From assembly GCA_010909165.1 (NCBI GenBank), contig MU008193.1, positions 62,001 through 126,000 on the forward strand: DNA of 64,000 nucleotides, given 5' to 3'. Below the pieces are notes generated by a model. It had not been told where the DNA came from, did not search any database, and saw only the letters and a list, made by a program, of their open reading frames with translations. A program made the translations under genes and the position numbers. The DNA is from Anthoceros angustus. Lineage: Eukaryota > Streptophyta > Anthocerotopsida > Anthocerotales > Anthocerotaceae. The first letter of the stretch is position 1; each line of letters starts with the position of its first letter. Below, piece by piece: positions 46,013 to 56,627 of this stretch.

Positions 46013-49000
46013 ATGATGACGGGACAGTCTCTGGAGCTCATGGGGGAGCGGCAGACTGGCCAGGACGTGCGCACTCAAAACGGTAAATTCGTTTCTTGTG
46101 AAGTGGTGCTCGAGTTCGTCTTTCTGTGAAGTCTTGTTCCGATCCTGGTCGTGATCTGGTCGTCGGTGGCCCTGGACTGTGGAAGTGGGCTAATTGTCTG
46201 TGTTCTGTTGACTTTTTTTGTCTAGTGATGGCCTGCCAAGCAATCGCCAACATTGTGAAGAGCTCCTTAGGACCTGTTGGCCTGGACAAGGTGCGCTTTT
46301 CTTGTAAATGCTCGATGTTGCCGCAGGATTGTTAGGAAGTGAAGTGAGCATCGCACTTTCACAGCTTGATTGTTTGTGGGTCACTTGCAGATGCTTGTTG
46401 ATGATATTGGAGATGTTACTATCACTAACGATGGGGCCACTATCTTGAAGATGCTTGAAGTTGAACATCCCGCTGCTAAAGTAGGTCTTGGTTGGCTGTT
46501 CTTCATTTGCATGTTGGAGGATCTATTCATTGGAGGTTCATGATGCAAAACCATACTTGCCCAGGTCTTGGTCGAGCTAGCCGAGTTACAAGATCGAGAG
46601 GTGGGAGATGGGACGACATCTGTCGTCATTATTGCAGCTGAGCTTCTAAAGGTGTGCTTTTTTAACCGAAAGCTGGGAAAAACTCTTCGTCTCTTGAGGG
46701 TCAGCATGATGAAGTGAATGTGGTACGTTTAATCGCAGAGAGCAAACGACCTGGTGAGGAACAAGATTCATCCAACTTCAATTATCAGTGGATACAGGGT
46801 AGGCTCCCTTACTCTGGTGTGGGTTTTGTCACCACGTCTTTGATGTGTCTCATCTCTTAGGATTGTTGGAGATAACCACTGTGATTGACTTGTGAGTATT
46901 CTTATTGCCTGAGCTTCACAGCTTGCAATGCGAGAAGGGTGTAAGTTTATTGAAGAGAAGCTCACTTTGAAGGTCCAATATGCTCGAACTCAAAGGCTAT
47001 GAATGTCATCTGCTACTTTTTGAAGTGTTGTGGTGTGAAATATCTTGATGCTGTATTCTTGCGTACAGTATGTTTCTCTCAGAAGTGAATCCTGATGCAG
47101 GTTGAGAAGTTGGGGAGGGAACCTTTGGTTAATTGTGCGAAAACTAGTATGTCATCCAAGATCATTGGTCCAGACAGCGAATTCTTTTCCAAACTGGTAT
47201 TTGTCTGACACTACCTAACATGAGGCCCGTCAGTAAAAAAGGCCTAAATCAAGATGTCTGCAGGTTGTAGATGCTGTGCTTGCTGTAAAGGCAACCAATG
47301 ACAGGGGTGAAGTCAAGTATCCAATTAAGGTGTGTACATCTAGCCTGGCTTCACCAATATCCCAGGGTTTTGTCTGGTTGCTGTTTCACGAGCTGGTTGG
47401 AGATAGCTGGCTCCTTTGTTGAGGAATGGAATGTCGTCTCCCTGCAGTCAATCAACATATTGAAGGCTCATGGAAAGAGTGCACGGGAGAGTTACCTTTT
47501 GAATGGATATGCCCTCAACACAGGCCGTGCTTCTCAGCAGATGCCCAAGCGCATAGTGTCGGCAAAGATAGCTTGCTTGGATCTGAATCTCCAGAGGACC
47601 AAAATGCAGATGGGTGTGCAGGTCCTTGTAACTAATCCTCGTGAGCTGGAGAATATTCGAGCAAGGTATGGTCCGAGCTGGCAAGGTTGCTGCTTGTTGA
47701 TTCCGTTTCAGCCAGCAGGATCCTAATAGGCATCTTTCTGCATCTTTCAGGGAATCAGACATAACAAAGGAGCGCATCCAGAGAATTTTGGATGCAGGTG
47801 CAAATGTCATATTGACAACCAAGGGCATTGATGATATGGCTCTCAAGGTTGGTATGTACATAGTTTCTGAAATTTTCAGTGTTAAGACGTGTGAGACGTT
47901 CAGGTTTCCACGGATTAACCATTGCCTGTTCCATCTGCAGTATTTTGTGGAAGCAGGAGCCATAGCTGTTCGTCGGGTTAAGAAGGAAGACTTGAGGCAT
48001 GTCGCAAAGGCAACTGGTGCAACCCAGGTAAGCTGATTCTATGGCTTCAGAGAGTACTTCTTCAGGATGTCAAAATGTGATGAAAGTCTGCCTTGCCTTG
48101 CAGATTCTCAACTTTGGGGACATGGAGGGAGATGAAACATTTGATCCGTCCTTCCTAGGGTCAGCTGAGGAGGTGGTGGAGGAACGTGTTGCAGATGATG
48201 ATGTCCTTCTAATCAAAGGGGCCAAGAGCTCACGTGCAGTAAGTCCTTCCCTCCTTTGCATCTCAATTTTGCAGCAGTATGGTAGAAGAGCTTTCTTGTT
48301 ATCTCAGGTGCATGCTTGTGGGTAGGTCTCAATTATCCTTAGGGGAGCCAACGATCATATGCTGGATGAGATGGAGCGCTCCATCCATGATGCTCTGTGC
48401 ATAGTGAAACGCACATTGGAGTCAAATTTGGTAAGTCTTGCAACACATGTCACCAGTGACCATTGCCACTCGCTGAAAGCCACGATGGGTTTGAATGCTC
48501 ATTTCAATGGCTACAGGTGGTGGCTGGAGGAGGTGCAGTGGAAGCTGCTCTGTCGGTTTATCTTGAGAATTTGGCCACCACGCTGGGTTCTCGAGAACAG
48601 CTTGCCATTGCTGAATTTGCCGAGGCACTTCTTATTATACCTAAGGTTTGTAAGAACATGGCTATGTCTTCCAATATCTTTCTGCGTCAAGGGAAATTGG
48701 ATGTGCTGAATTTGACCTACTTTAATGTGTCTTCGGTTGTAGGTACTAGCTGTGAATGCAGCAAAGGATGCTACTGAGCTGGTTGCAAGGCTACGTGCGT
48801 ACCACCACAATGCACAAACAAAAGCTGATAAGCATCATTTGTCTGGGTAATATTCCAAACAACACCCTCACTTATGTTCTAGGCCTGCAAAGAACAAGTC
48901 TGTAACAAGAGCACTCAGGTTGTTAACTCTTGTGAATGACGTACTGTGGACTGCAGAACGGGACTGGACCTCGTGAAGGGCGCTGTTAGAAATAATATTG

Positions 49001-49241
49001 AAGCTGGCGTTATTGAGCCCATGATGAGTAAAGTGAAGATCATACAGGTGCATCTCCGTCTGGCCTTAGTGGTCTTTTCAACTCTTTGCATGTCATGGAA
49101 TAATTCTGTTTGTCATCTTGTCGAGTGTTAACAAGAACCAACGTTTGCGGCCAGTTTGCTACCGAAGCAGCCATCACCATTCTCCGGATTGATGACATGA
49201 TCAAGCTTTTCAAAGAAGAACGAGGAGATGAAGAGGAGTGA
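46013..49241 (+). CDS. CCT1: T-complex protein 1 subunit alpha (CCT1)
   Basis: Subunit of the cytosolic TRiC/CCT chaperonin, a 16-mer that folds actin, tubulin and other proteins using ATP. Many short exons with GT-AG introns run from ATG 46,013 (a second ATG follows at 46,016) to stop 49,239-49,241. Motifs in order: [35 protein letters not shown], the nucleotide motif [13 protein letters not shown] with the catalytic Asp, [47 protein letters not shown], the apical-domain end [57 protein letters not shown], then [13 protein letters not shown] and ending [10 protein letters not shown]. Complete, about 545 residues as expected. Confidence 0.95.
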
Positions 49242-49689
49242 GTTCCGGAATGTCCTTGCAGGTACAAGAGAGCAGCACCCAAATTTTGGACTTCTCGGTC
49301 CCGAGATTGTTAGGGTATGTGCTCAGGACAGCACAGTAACCAGCAAATTCGCACACCTTCACACGGAGAGAGTAGTCCCCTTCCACGTCACACGCGGCAG
49401 ATCCCGAGGAAAATCAAGGTTGCACTGTATGAGGACCAGCCATGCGGTATTGGAGTCCCCTTTGTTTTGTAGTTTACAATTTGGGGAACTTTCCTCATCG
49501 ATTGAGTATTCCGCTTTGCTGGTGGTCCGAGATCGGGAGCAATGATTAGCAGATCAGGACTGTAGTCTCCCAAGATGCTGCGGCTGTCCGACCTTCACCA
49601 TGATTCGTAACTAGACTGACTTTCTGAACGTTTTTAGTGGTTTTCGTCCCACCATGTAATTACGTTTTGTTCTTCCTGGGAGAAAACCT
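49242..49689. other. 3' flank of CCT1; no supported gene
   Basis: Contains the presumed CCT1 3' UTR. Short overlapping frames have no recognised content. Confidence 0.5.
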
Positions 49690-50744
49690 AGCTCGGCAGT
49701 CGTATCCTGCAATCAGGGCATTCCAGGAAATCACGTTTCTCTCTGGCAAGGCTTCAAAAGCCTGCTGTGCTTCATTCATGCTCCCACACCTCAACAAGGA
49801 GTACATGTCATCAAACTGCGGGCTATGAACACATCACCTTCAAGCCACTGTCCTTTGACCAGTCCGGGCATCTGTTTGGACAAGTCTGTCGAGCAGTCGC
49901 TGAGCAGCCTCTAACCTGCCACATCTTTACAGACATGTTTTTCCAACTGTTTGCACATATGAATACCTCAACTTGATGTCCTCCTTCTCTAATTTGTGTA
50001 TGAACATCCTTTTCATTCTCCAGAGCTGGGCTAGCCCACACTTAGTTGCACATGCTTGCAGGAGGCAAACAAAACAATAGTCACAGCATTGGGAACAGCA
50101 ATATAGCCCTCCTCATACGATCAACTGGGACGGCGAACGAGCACAAACGAGGAGCGTGACGAACATTACATCATACAGCAGTCCTCTTTCCACAATCTGG
50201 GAGTGCAGCTGCCTGCCCTTCTGTGAGGCACCAGTGCTTGTTCGTCTATTTCTTGATAACCATGTTGTCTTAAAACTTGCTTGCATCTTTCAGTTCACCA
50301 CATTTTGCATCTGCACCAGGCAGTTGCCAACACACACGCCAGGGGCAATGCCACTGTGCAATACATACATCACAGTGCACTTCTCTGCCAGATTCCAAGT
50401 CACCGGCACTTGCACAAGCTTGAAGGGCACCTACAAAAACATGACCTTCTGCCTTCACTCCTGACCTACGCATATCATAGTACAGGTATATGGGTCTCCT
50501 AGGTTTCCCATGCTTAGCATATGCAGAGGCTGTGGAAGACCACATGAAGCCATTTGGCTTGCCCACCCTGGTGAACACATCCATGGCCTCCACAAGCATA
50601 CATGCGCAAGATATGGTTCCCCAAGAAAGCATCCGACTCGTACCCGAGTTTGACATCGAGGTTATGAACTCGTCGCCCCACAACCAGATGCTCTGTGGTG
50701 ACAAAATCACGGGGCTTCTCAGATTCACCCTCTAGCGGCCACAC
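49690..50744 (-). pseudogene. PPR gene fragment, larger copy
   Basis: Minus-strand frames from 50,744 downward give RRVHNLDVKLGYESDAFLGN, HILRMYACGG, AMDVFTRVGKPNGFMWSS, YAKHGKPRRPIYLYYDMRRS, KAEGHVFVGALQACASAGDL and GREVH. After frameshifts, VHTQIREGGHQVEVFICANS and CGSMNEAQQAFEALPE follow toward 49,700. This is a tandem PPR array of the plant organelle RNA-processing type, lacking a start, a transit peptide and a C-terminal domain, and broken by stops. Its upper part (50,405-50,744) lies in the tandem duplication. Confidence 0.8.
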
Positions 50745-52464
50745 TTATCCCACTAACGCTTAGCACATTGGGTTTCGTCCCATGGGATCTTGGTTGACAG
50801 CCGAGCACTGAAGGTTCAACCCATGCACACATTTATTCACAACTACCCAGCCCCCTCAACAAGCAAGGATCATCCTACTTCCCCTCAACAACAGCTTGCA
50901 CCACTTGCACTGCTTAGAAAATTCACCAATTCCTGGCCGACAATGATACGACACTGTCATAGGCCATGCCCCAGCAAGAGTGAAACCATCGTGGGCACCC
51001 AAGGACCCCCTAATTCGCACCGCGATTTTATCCTCCTCGCTAAGAGTAGCTCCCCTTACCACTGGAGCACTTTCTCGCTGCAGAGACGCAGCACCCTCCT
51101 TTAGGCTCTGCCTTGGGCTGTTACACACATTCACACGCTAATTCCCTCCTCAACACTCGTCTTCATCATCAACGCTTTTCTTCATCCCACACACCTACTT
51201 ACTCTCCTTCCACGATCTCCTACTCTAATACCAATTACCTTCACTTTATTGATTCCAACTCACCCTTATTGCTCGATCCGTCTACGAATCAACAAGTTCT
51301 TCCTTGGGCCTTGGCTGCGCTTTGACACTTATTACGTAGAACCTCTGTGGAGTTCCTTCCTTGTAGTCTACCCTCAAGCCAAAAGTTCCTTGATATTGCC
51401 ACACACCCAAAGCAAAGCACCACACAAAACCATTCATACTGGAGCACTTTCTCGCTGCAGATTTGGCACCCCTCCTTTAGGCTCTGCCTTGGGCTGTTGG
51501 CTATTATCTACACGCTAATTCCCTCCTCAACACTCTGTTCCTCTACCGTCATCAACGCTTTTCTTCATCCTACACACCTACTTACTCTCCTTCCACGATC
51601 TCCTACTCTAATACCACCCTCTAGCTTATTGATTCCAACTCACCCTTATTGCCTGGGATCCGTCTACGAATCAACAAGTTCTTCCTTGGGCCGGTTGCTG
51701 TGCAGTTTACACCAGACACAGAGAACCTCCAGGGAGTCTTTCCTTGTAGTCTACCCTCAAGCCAAAAGTTCCTTGGATATTGCCACACACCCAAAGCAAA
51801 GCAATTCACACAAAAACCATTCACAATGGGAGCAACTCGCAGAAGCACTTGCAGGGAGCAAGCCCTCCGCCAAGCACTCTGACCATCGCAAACTCCCTCT
51901 CTACTAGACAATGCGTTAGCTTGCAGCCGGCACGAAATTCCTTCACAAGGAGCAAAAGACTCGTGAGGTGGGGAGCGCAAGACACGATGTTTTTCTTCTC
52001 AAAATCTACCCCCTTATGTAGCACTCATACATAAGGCCTCCCCTTGGCCATACCTCCCCCTTACTTTTCCTCAACCACTACTCTTCCTCTGCCCTTTTTG
52101 CCTGCAATTGCAAGGCTCCTCAGGGTCTTCTAAATTAGGTAGAATGTAGGTAGGATAAGAGAAAAGAAAAGTGCTGATTTAGGTAGAATGTAGGTAGGAT
52201 AAGAGAAAAGAAAAGTGCTGATTGACTAGAGCTACATGTATGTCAATTGCAAGCCTTAGTTCTTTTCAACTTAAAATATTATTTAATAAATGTATAATTT
52301 ACATAGAAAATCACCAAGCAAGAGGGCACAGGCACAACTAATAAGAAACCGACTGGATTATCTCTTTTGGCTGGAACTCTGCTTTGTCCTCCAATAACTC
52401 AACCGCTGCTAAGCCTTAGACCTTTCTTAGTGCTCAGGCTCCTGAATCACATAGACATCTGTGC
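50405..52464. repeat. Tandem duplication, unit 1 (2,060 bp)
   Basis: Begins GGCACTTGCACAAGC and repeats at 52,465; unit 2 ends at 54,104. The unit contains the PPR fragment, dispersed-repeat copy 2 (50,735-52,045), and a 52,046-52,464 tail with a roughly 49-bp direct repeat (TTAGGTAGAATGTAGGTAGG block, twice). Unit 1 also has an internal duplication of about 376 bp (GGAGCACTTTCTCGCTGCAG at 51,063 and 51,439) that unit 2 lacks. The breakpoint shares CGGCA. Confidence 0.92.
50735..52045. repeat. Dispersed repeat, copy 2
   Basis: The fullest copy of the repeat also found at 1-835 and 52,795-53,705. It starts after the PPR fragment at 'gcggccacacttatccc' and ends near 'ctcatacataaggcctcccc'. The many short frames (ITLIPSSTLCSS, for example) are shared with the other copies only through DNA identity. 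Confidence 0.75.
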
Positions 52465-52803
52465 GGCACTTGCACAAGCTTGAAGGGCACCTACAAAAAC
52501 ATGACCTTCTGCCTTCACTCCTGACCTACGCATATCATAGTACAGGTATATGGGTCTCCTAGGTTTCCCATGCTTAGCATATGCAGAGGCTGTGAAGACC
52601 ACATGAAGCCATTTGGCTTGCCCACCCTGGTGAACACATCCATGGCCTCCACAAGCATACATGCGCAAGATATGGTTCCCCAAGAAAGCATCCGACTCGT
52701 ACCCGAGTTTGACATCGAGGTTATGAACTCGTCGCCCCACAACCAGATGCTCTGTGGTGACAAAATCACGGGGCTTCTCAGATTCACCCTCTAGCGGCCA
52801 CAC
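52465..52803 (-). pseudogene. PPR fragment, duplicated piece
   Basis: Second copy of 50,405-50,744. A one-base loss (GTGGAAG to GTGAAG near 52,592) keeps a longer frame open here than in unit 1 (118 residues: RRVHNLDVKLGYESDAFLGN through GHVFVGALQACASA). It has no start region or C-terminal domain. Confidence 0.8.
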
Positions 52804-53705
52804 TTATCCCACTAACGCTTAGCACATTGGGTTTCGTCCCATGGGATCTTGGTTGACAGCCGAGCACTGAAGGTTCAACCCATGCACACATTTATTCACA
52901 ACTACCCAGCCCCCTCAACAAGCAAGGATCATCCTACTTCCCCTCAACAACAGCTTGCACCACTTGCACTGCTTAGAAAATTCACCAATTCCTGGCCGAC
53001 AATGATACGACACTGTCATAGGCCATGCCCCAGCAAGAGTGAAACCATCGTGGGCACCCAAGGACCCCCTAATTCGCACCGCGATTTTATCCTCCTCGCT
53101 AAGAGTAGCTCCCCTTACCACTGGAGCACTTTCTCGCTGCAGATTTGGCACCCCTCCCTTTAGGCTCTGCCTTGGGCTGTTGGCTATTATCTACACGCTA
53201 ATTCCCTCCTCAACACTCTGTTCCTCTACCGTCATCAACGCTTTTCTTCATCCTACACACCTACTTACTCTCCTTCCACGATCTCCTACTCTAATACCAC
53301 CCTCTAGCTTATTGATTCCAACTCACCCTTATTGCTCGATCCGTCTACGAATCAACAAGTTCTTCCTGGCGGCGCTTACAATTTACGAGAACCTCCGGAG
53401 TCTTTCCTTGTAGTCTACCCTCAAGCCAAAAGTTCCTTGGATATTGCCACACACCCAAAGCAAAGCAATTCACACAAAAACCATTCACAATGGGAGTAAC
53501 TTCATGAAGCACTTGCAGAGCAAGCCCTCCAACTCCACCATCGCAAACTCCCTCTCTACTAGACAATGCGTTAGCTTGCAGCCGGCACGAAATTCCTTCA
53601 CAAGGAGCAAAAGACTCGTGAGGTGGGGAGCGCAAGACACGATGTTTTTCTTCTCAAAATCTACCCCCTTATGTAGCACTCATACATAAGGCCTCCCCTT
53701 GGCCA
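52795..53705. repeat. Dispersed repeat, copy 3
   Basis: Copy inside unit 2, shorter than copy 2. It begins at 'gcggccacacttatccc' and ends at 'catacataaggcctcccc'. Confidence 0.75.
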
Positions 53706-54104
53706 TACCTCCCCCTTACTTTTCCTCAACCACTACTCTTCCTCTGCCCTTTTGCCTGCAATTGCAAGGCTCTATTCTAAATTAGGTAGAATGTAGGATA
53801 AGAGAAAGAAAAGTGCTGATTTAGGTAGAATGTAGGTAGGATAAGAGAAAAGAAAAGTGCTGATTGACTAGAGCTACATGTATGTCAATTGCAAGCCTTA
53901 GTTCTTTTCAACTTAAAATATTATTTAATAAATGTATAATTTACATAGAAAATCACCAAGCAAGAGGGCACAGGCACAACTAATAAGAAACCGACTGGAT
54001 TATCTCTTTTGGCTGGAACTCTGCTTTGTCCTCCAATAACTCAACCGCTGCTAAGCCTTAGACCTTTCTTAGTGCTCAGGCTCCCGAATCACATAGACCC
54101 GTGC

Positions 54105-54401
54105 GGCATTCTTGGTCGCTTTGACGATCATAAGTGTCATGGCACATCCCGTCTGTTCAGCCTCAACCCACCGTGTTCCTAATCCGACATTGTGTTCACT
54201 ATAGCGATGGTGTGCCAAGTTACGTAACTGAACCCCATCATTCAAGGGCAAAGCCACGGAAACAGTGACGACAGAAGACGAGCGTACACAAAAGAATCAG
54301 AGTGCCAGACCCAAGAAATTCTTTATTCTATCACCAACTTGTGCACATCTAGGATCAGTCTTCCGAGCAATGGACACCGGGTGTGCCCAGGTCTGAAACT
54401 C
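54105..54401. other. Spacer and 3' UTR
   Basis: Unique sequence right of the tandem duplication. The part nearest 54,401 should be the 3' UTR of the small membrane-protein gene. No other feature is seen. Confidence 0.5.
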
Positions 54402-54641
54402 CTACTTGCTTTCGACGTCGTAAAGCTGCGATACCAGGTAGCCCCCATGCAACAGGCCGAACGCCAGGACTCCACCAAATAGCCGATCCCTCAGGACAGG
54501 CTGCTTTCGGAAGCCAATTCTGATCAAGGGAAGGATCGGAGCATAGACGAGAGGAACAAGAAATTTGAAAGGCGGCTCTCTTCGTTGCCGCGTCTCCCCC
54601 CCTGGCGTGGACGCATGATGCTGAGACTGCGTTGGCGCCAT
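54402..54641 (-). CDS. Small conserved-looking membrane protein (79 aa)
   Basis: Single-exon minus-strand frame from ATG 54,641 (MAPTQSQHHASTPGGETRQR) to stop 54,402-54,404. The N-terminal third is polar and basic. The rest is hydrophobic with charged turns: PPFKFLVPLVYAPILPLIRI, GFRKQPVLRDRLFGGVLAF, LHGGYLVSQLYDVESK. It resembles a short plant protein family with PLLYAPVLPLIR and NPVLRDRLF blocks, possibly mitochondrial, which I recall but cannot name with certainty. An upstream in-frame ATG at 54,692 would add 17 residues. A fragment of its 5' part recurs at 55,968-56,140. Confidence 0.7.
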   Translation of the reverse strand: MAPTQSQHHASTPGGETRQRREPPFKFLVPLVYAPILPLIRIGFRKQPVLRDRLFGGVLAFGLLHGGYLVSQLYDVESK

Positions 54642-55639
54642 TGAAACTCTCTGATATGGGTCCCGACTACTTAGGGAACCTTGGTCCCTCAACCTTAAAC
54701 CCTAAAGCCCTTGCTTTAAACCCTACGTTCTATAATCACTGCTATCAGTTAGGCGTTCTACATTCCATATCAGGCATCTCCGTTTCATAACCTACCTAAC
54801 ACTATTTCAGACTTCTCATCTACGTGGCCTAGGAGTGCAGAAGGAGCATTATCTGACTTCGGGAAACCTCCGGCTACAATATTTGTTCATTTAAGCGGAA
54901 CGAAATCTCAAAATTGTAGAATAACTGCCCGGAGGTGTGTCTGTAAGTAAACAGAAGCATGGAGGAAGAGATCTACACCAACCAGAAGCTCGAAATCCCG
55001 CTCCTTGAAAGACTTGTCATCTGTAATTGGCACTCTTTCGTAATCGACTCTATAGCCTTCAGCCTGCTAGCACTCATACACCCTGTAATAGCATATAACG
55101 GCATTCGTTAGAAGCGTGTTAAAACTTCGCCAGGTAGCCCAGTTGCAAGGGAATACACAACTGAAAGTGGAATTTAGTGAGCCAGGTAGGCTAGTTGCAC
55201 GGGAAGGCACAACGGAAAGTGGAATTTAGTTTTCAGTTAGAAGTAAATCACCTCCAGAGGTGTGGGAATTGAGTCTGGGCTCATGGGGATTCCCACTGGT
55301 TGATCATTCAGCCATCTAAATTCGTCAGTTACCAGTACCTTTTTCCTTGTACCAGCTCTTCAAATCCAAGAGAGACTTAAGGGAAAGCAGAGTGAACAGA
55401 ACCTGTAAACAAGAAAGGTATTCAGTCGTCCAAGCCTTTTCGATCTTGCCTCAAATCAGAACACTCTCATGCAGGCCCCCGTAACGTCTTGCGCGAGTCG
55501 AGCTTCCATTTGCTCCATCCTTGCTGTGCTCAGGCCCTGCTCAACACAACACTTTATTGGGGTCTGCCACAGCAGTATATGGCTCATGGATGCACAGAAC
55601 GCTGGAGCCACTTGAAAAAACCTGCTCTGAGAGATGGAC
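54642..55639. other. Intergenic, with a 2-copy repeat
   Basis: 54,642 to about 54,900 is the promoter side of the small gene, with several CCTAAA/CCCTA motifs (plant telo-box-like AAACCCTA near 54,695-54,723). 55,131-55,233 holds two copies of a roughly 52-bp unit (GCCAGGTAG...AAAGTGGAATTTAGT). No gene is seen. Confidence 0.55.
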
Positions 55640-55790
55640 CACAGACATCATCATGGACACAGACATCATCCTAACACAGACATCATCATGGACACAGACA
55701 TCATCCTAACACAGACATCATCATGGACACAGACATCATCCTAACACAGACATCATCATGGCACAGACATCATCATGGACACAAATGCTG
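55640..55790. repeat. 35-bp tandem repeat
   Basis: Four units of GACATCATCATGGACACA plus GACATCATCCTAACACA in alternation; the last is shortened. It is uninterrupted by spacers, so it is not a CRISPR array. Frames across it (TDIIMDTDIILTQ) are repeat-derived. Confidence 0.92.
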
Positions 55791-55967
55791 CTGGAATACA
55801 AGGTGTGGTTTCACACCTTGTTCGACATGCCTCTCCTTGAGTCTGTAAAGCGAGATATGAAACAGCAGCTTGTACGATGCGTCCACGATGATGTCTGCAC
55901 ACATGCTTTCTTCACTCTGTCTCCTCAGTAATGGCCACCCCAAACACCAAAAACGATCAACCTGTCG

Positions 55968-56140
55968 ACAGGGAGGAGAAATTCGAAAGACGGCTCTCTT
56001 AGTTAGCCTTCCTGCGAAAGCGAAAGATAAGCTTCGTCATTCAAGCAAGGTCCACACACACGGGTTAGGGTTTAGAGGTGAAGATGGAGGCAAACCCCTG
56101 GCGTGGAAGCGTGCTGCTGAAAGTGCGTTGGCGCCATGGC
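55968..56140 (-). pseudogene. Fragment of the 54.4-54.6-kb small gene
   Basis: Shares GAAATT(T/C)GAAAG(G/A)CGGCTCTCTT, CCTGGCGTGGA(A/C)GC, GCTGA(A/G)A and TGCGTTGGCGCCAT with 54,560-54,641, with a roughly 75-bp extra stretch inserted in the middle. Only the N-terminal coding part is represented. Confidence 0.75.
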
Positions 56141-56627
56141 ATTGCTGTCTTCACAACCGGCGTCAGTAAAACTCACATGGCGTAGCTACATCCGAGTGAA
56201 AGCCGATCCAGTCAGATGTTGGTGGTTGTTGTTTTAGAGGTCCACCTAACATGCACGTTAACTGGTGCTAAAATGGCGGCTGGTTGCGATGTGCGCTCCG
56301 ACCGCATCGCCGATAACATGCCGATGCCCTCGACCTTCCAGCCCCGATCTTTTCTCCCCCTCACTCCCCTTGTAACGCCGTCCACAGCGGAAGGCGATTT
56401 CGTGCTTCCGGAGCCCGCTGTCGCACTCTGCGGCTGGCAGATCCGGTGGTATCCGTTGCTACGTGGTTTCCCCTGCCCGAGGGGATCTCTCCTAGCACCT
56501 GTTGCCTCCCGATCTTGTTCACGGCAAAGGCGTCGAGACATTTCTGCAGGGGCATCCACATTTGGCTGATAGTTCTTTGATTGTATCGGTTTGTTTTTGT
56601 CTCGAGCATTCGCGAGCAGCTTCGAAA
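56141..56627. promoter_or_regulatory. 5' region of DRC2
   Basis: 487 bp upstream of the DRC2 ATG. Frames on both strands (56,212-56,559; 56,216-56,569) are unrecognised and overlap. The TTGTTTTTGTCTCGAGC stretch just before the ATG is probably 5' UTR. Confidence 0.5.

Larger units (their letters stand above)
52465..54104. repeat. Tandem duplication, unit 2 (1,640 bp)
   Basis: Head-to-tail copy of unit 1, nearly identical in the PPR piece and in the 53,690-54,100 tail. It is shorter because it lacks the internal 376-bp duplication and has small losses near 53,365-53,545. The right junction 'gtgcggca|ttcttgg' against 'gtgcggca|cttgc' at 52,461 shows where the original locus resumes. Confidence 0.92.

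Noticed and set aside
55640-55790. CRISPR-like array
   Set aside because: The repeats are directly adjacent without unique spacers, and the genome is a plant-like eukaryote; it is a minisatellite.
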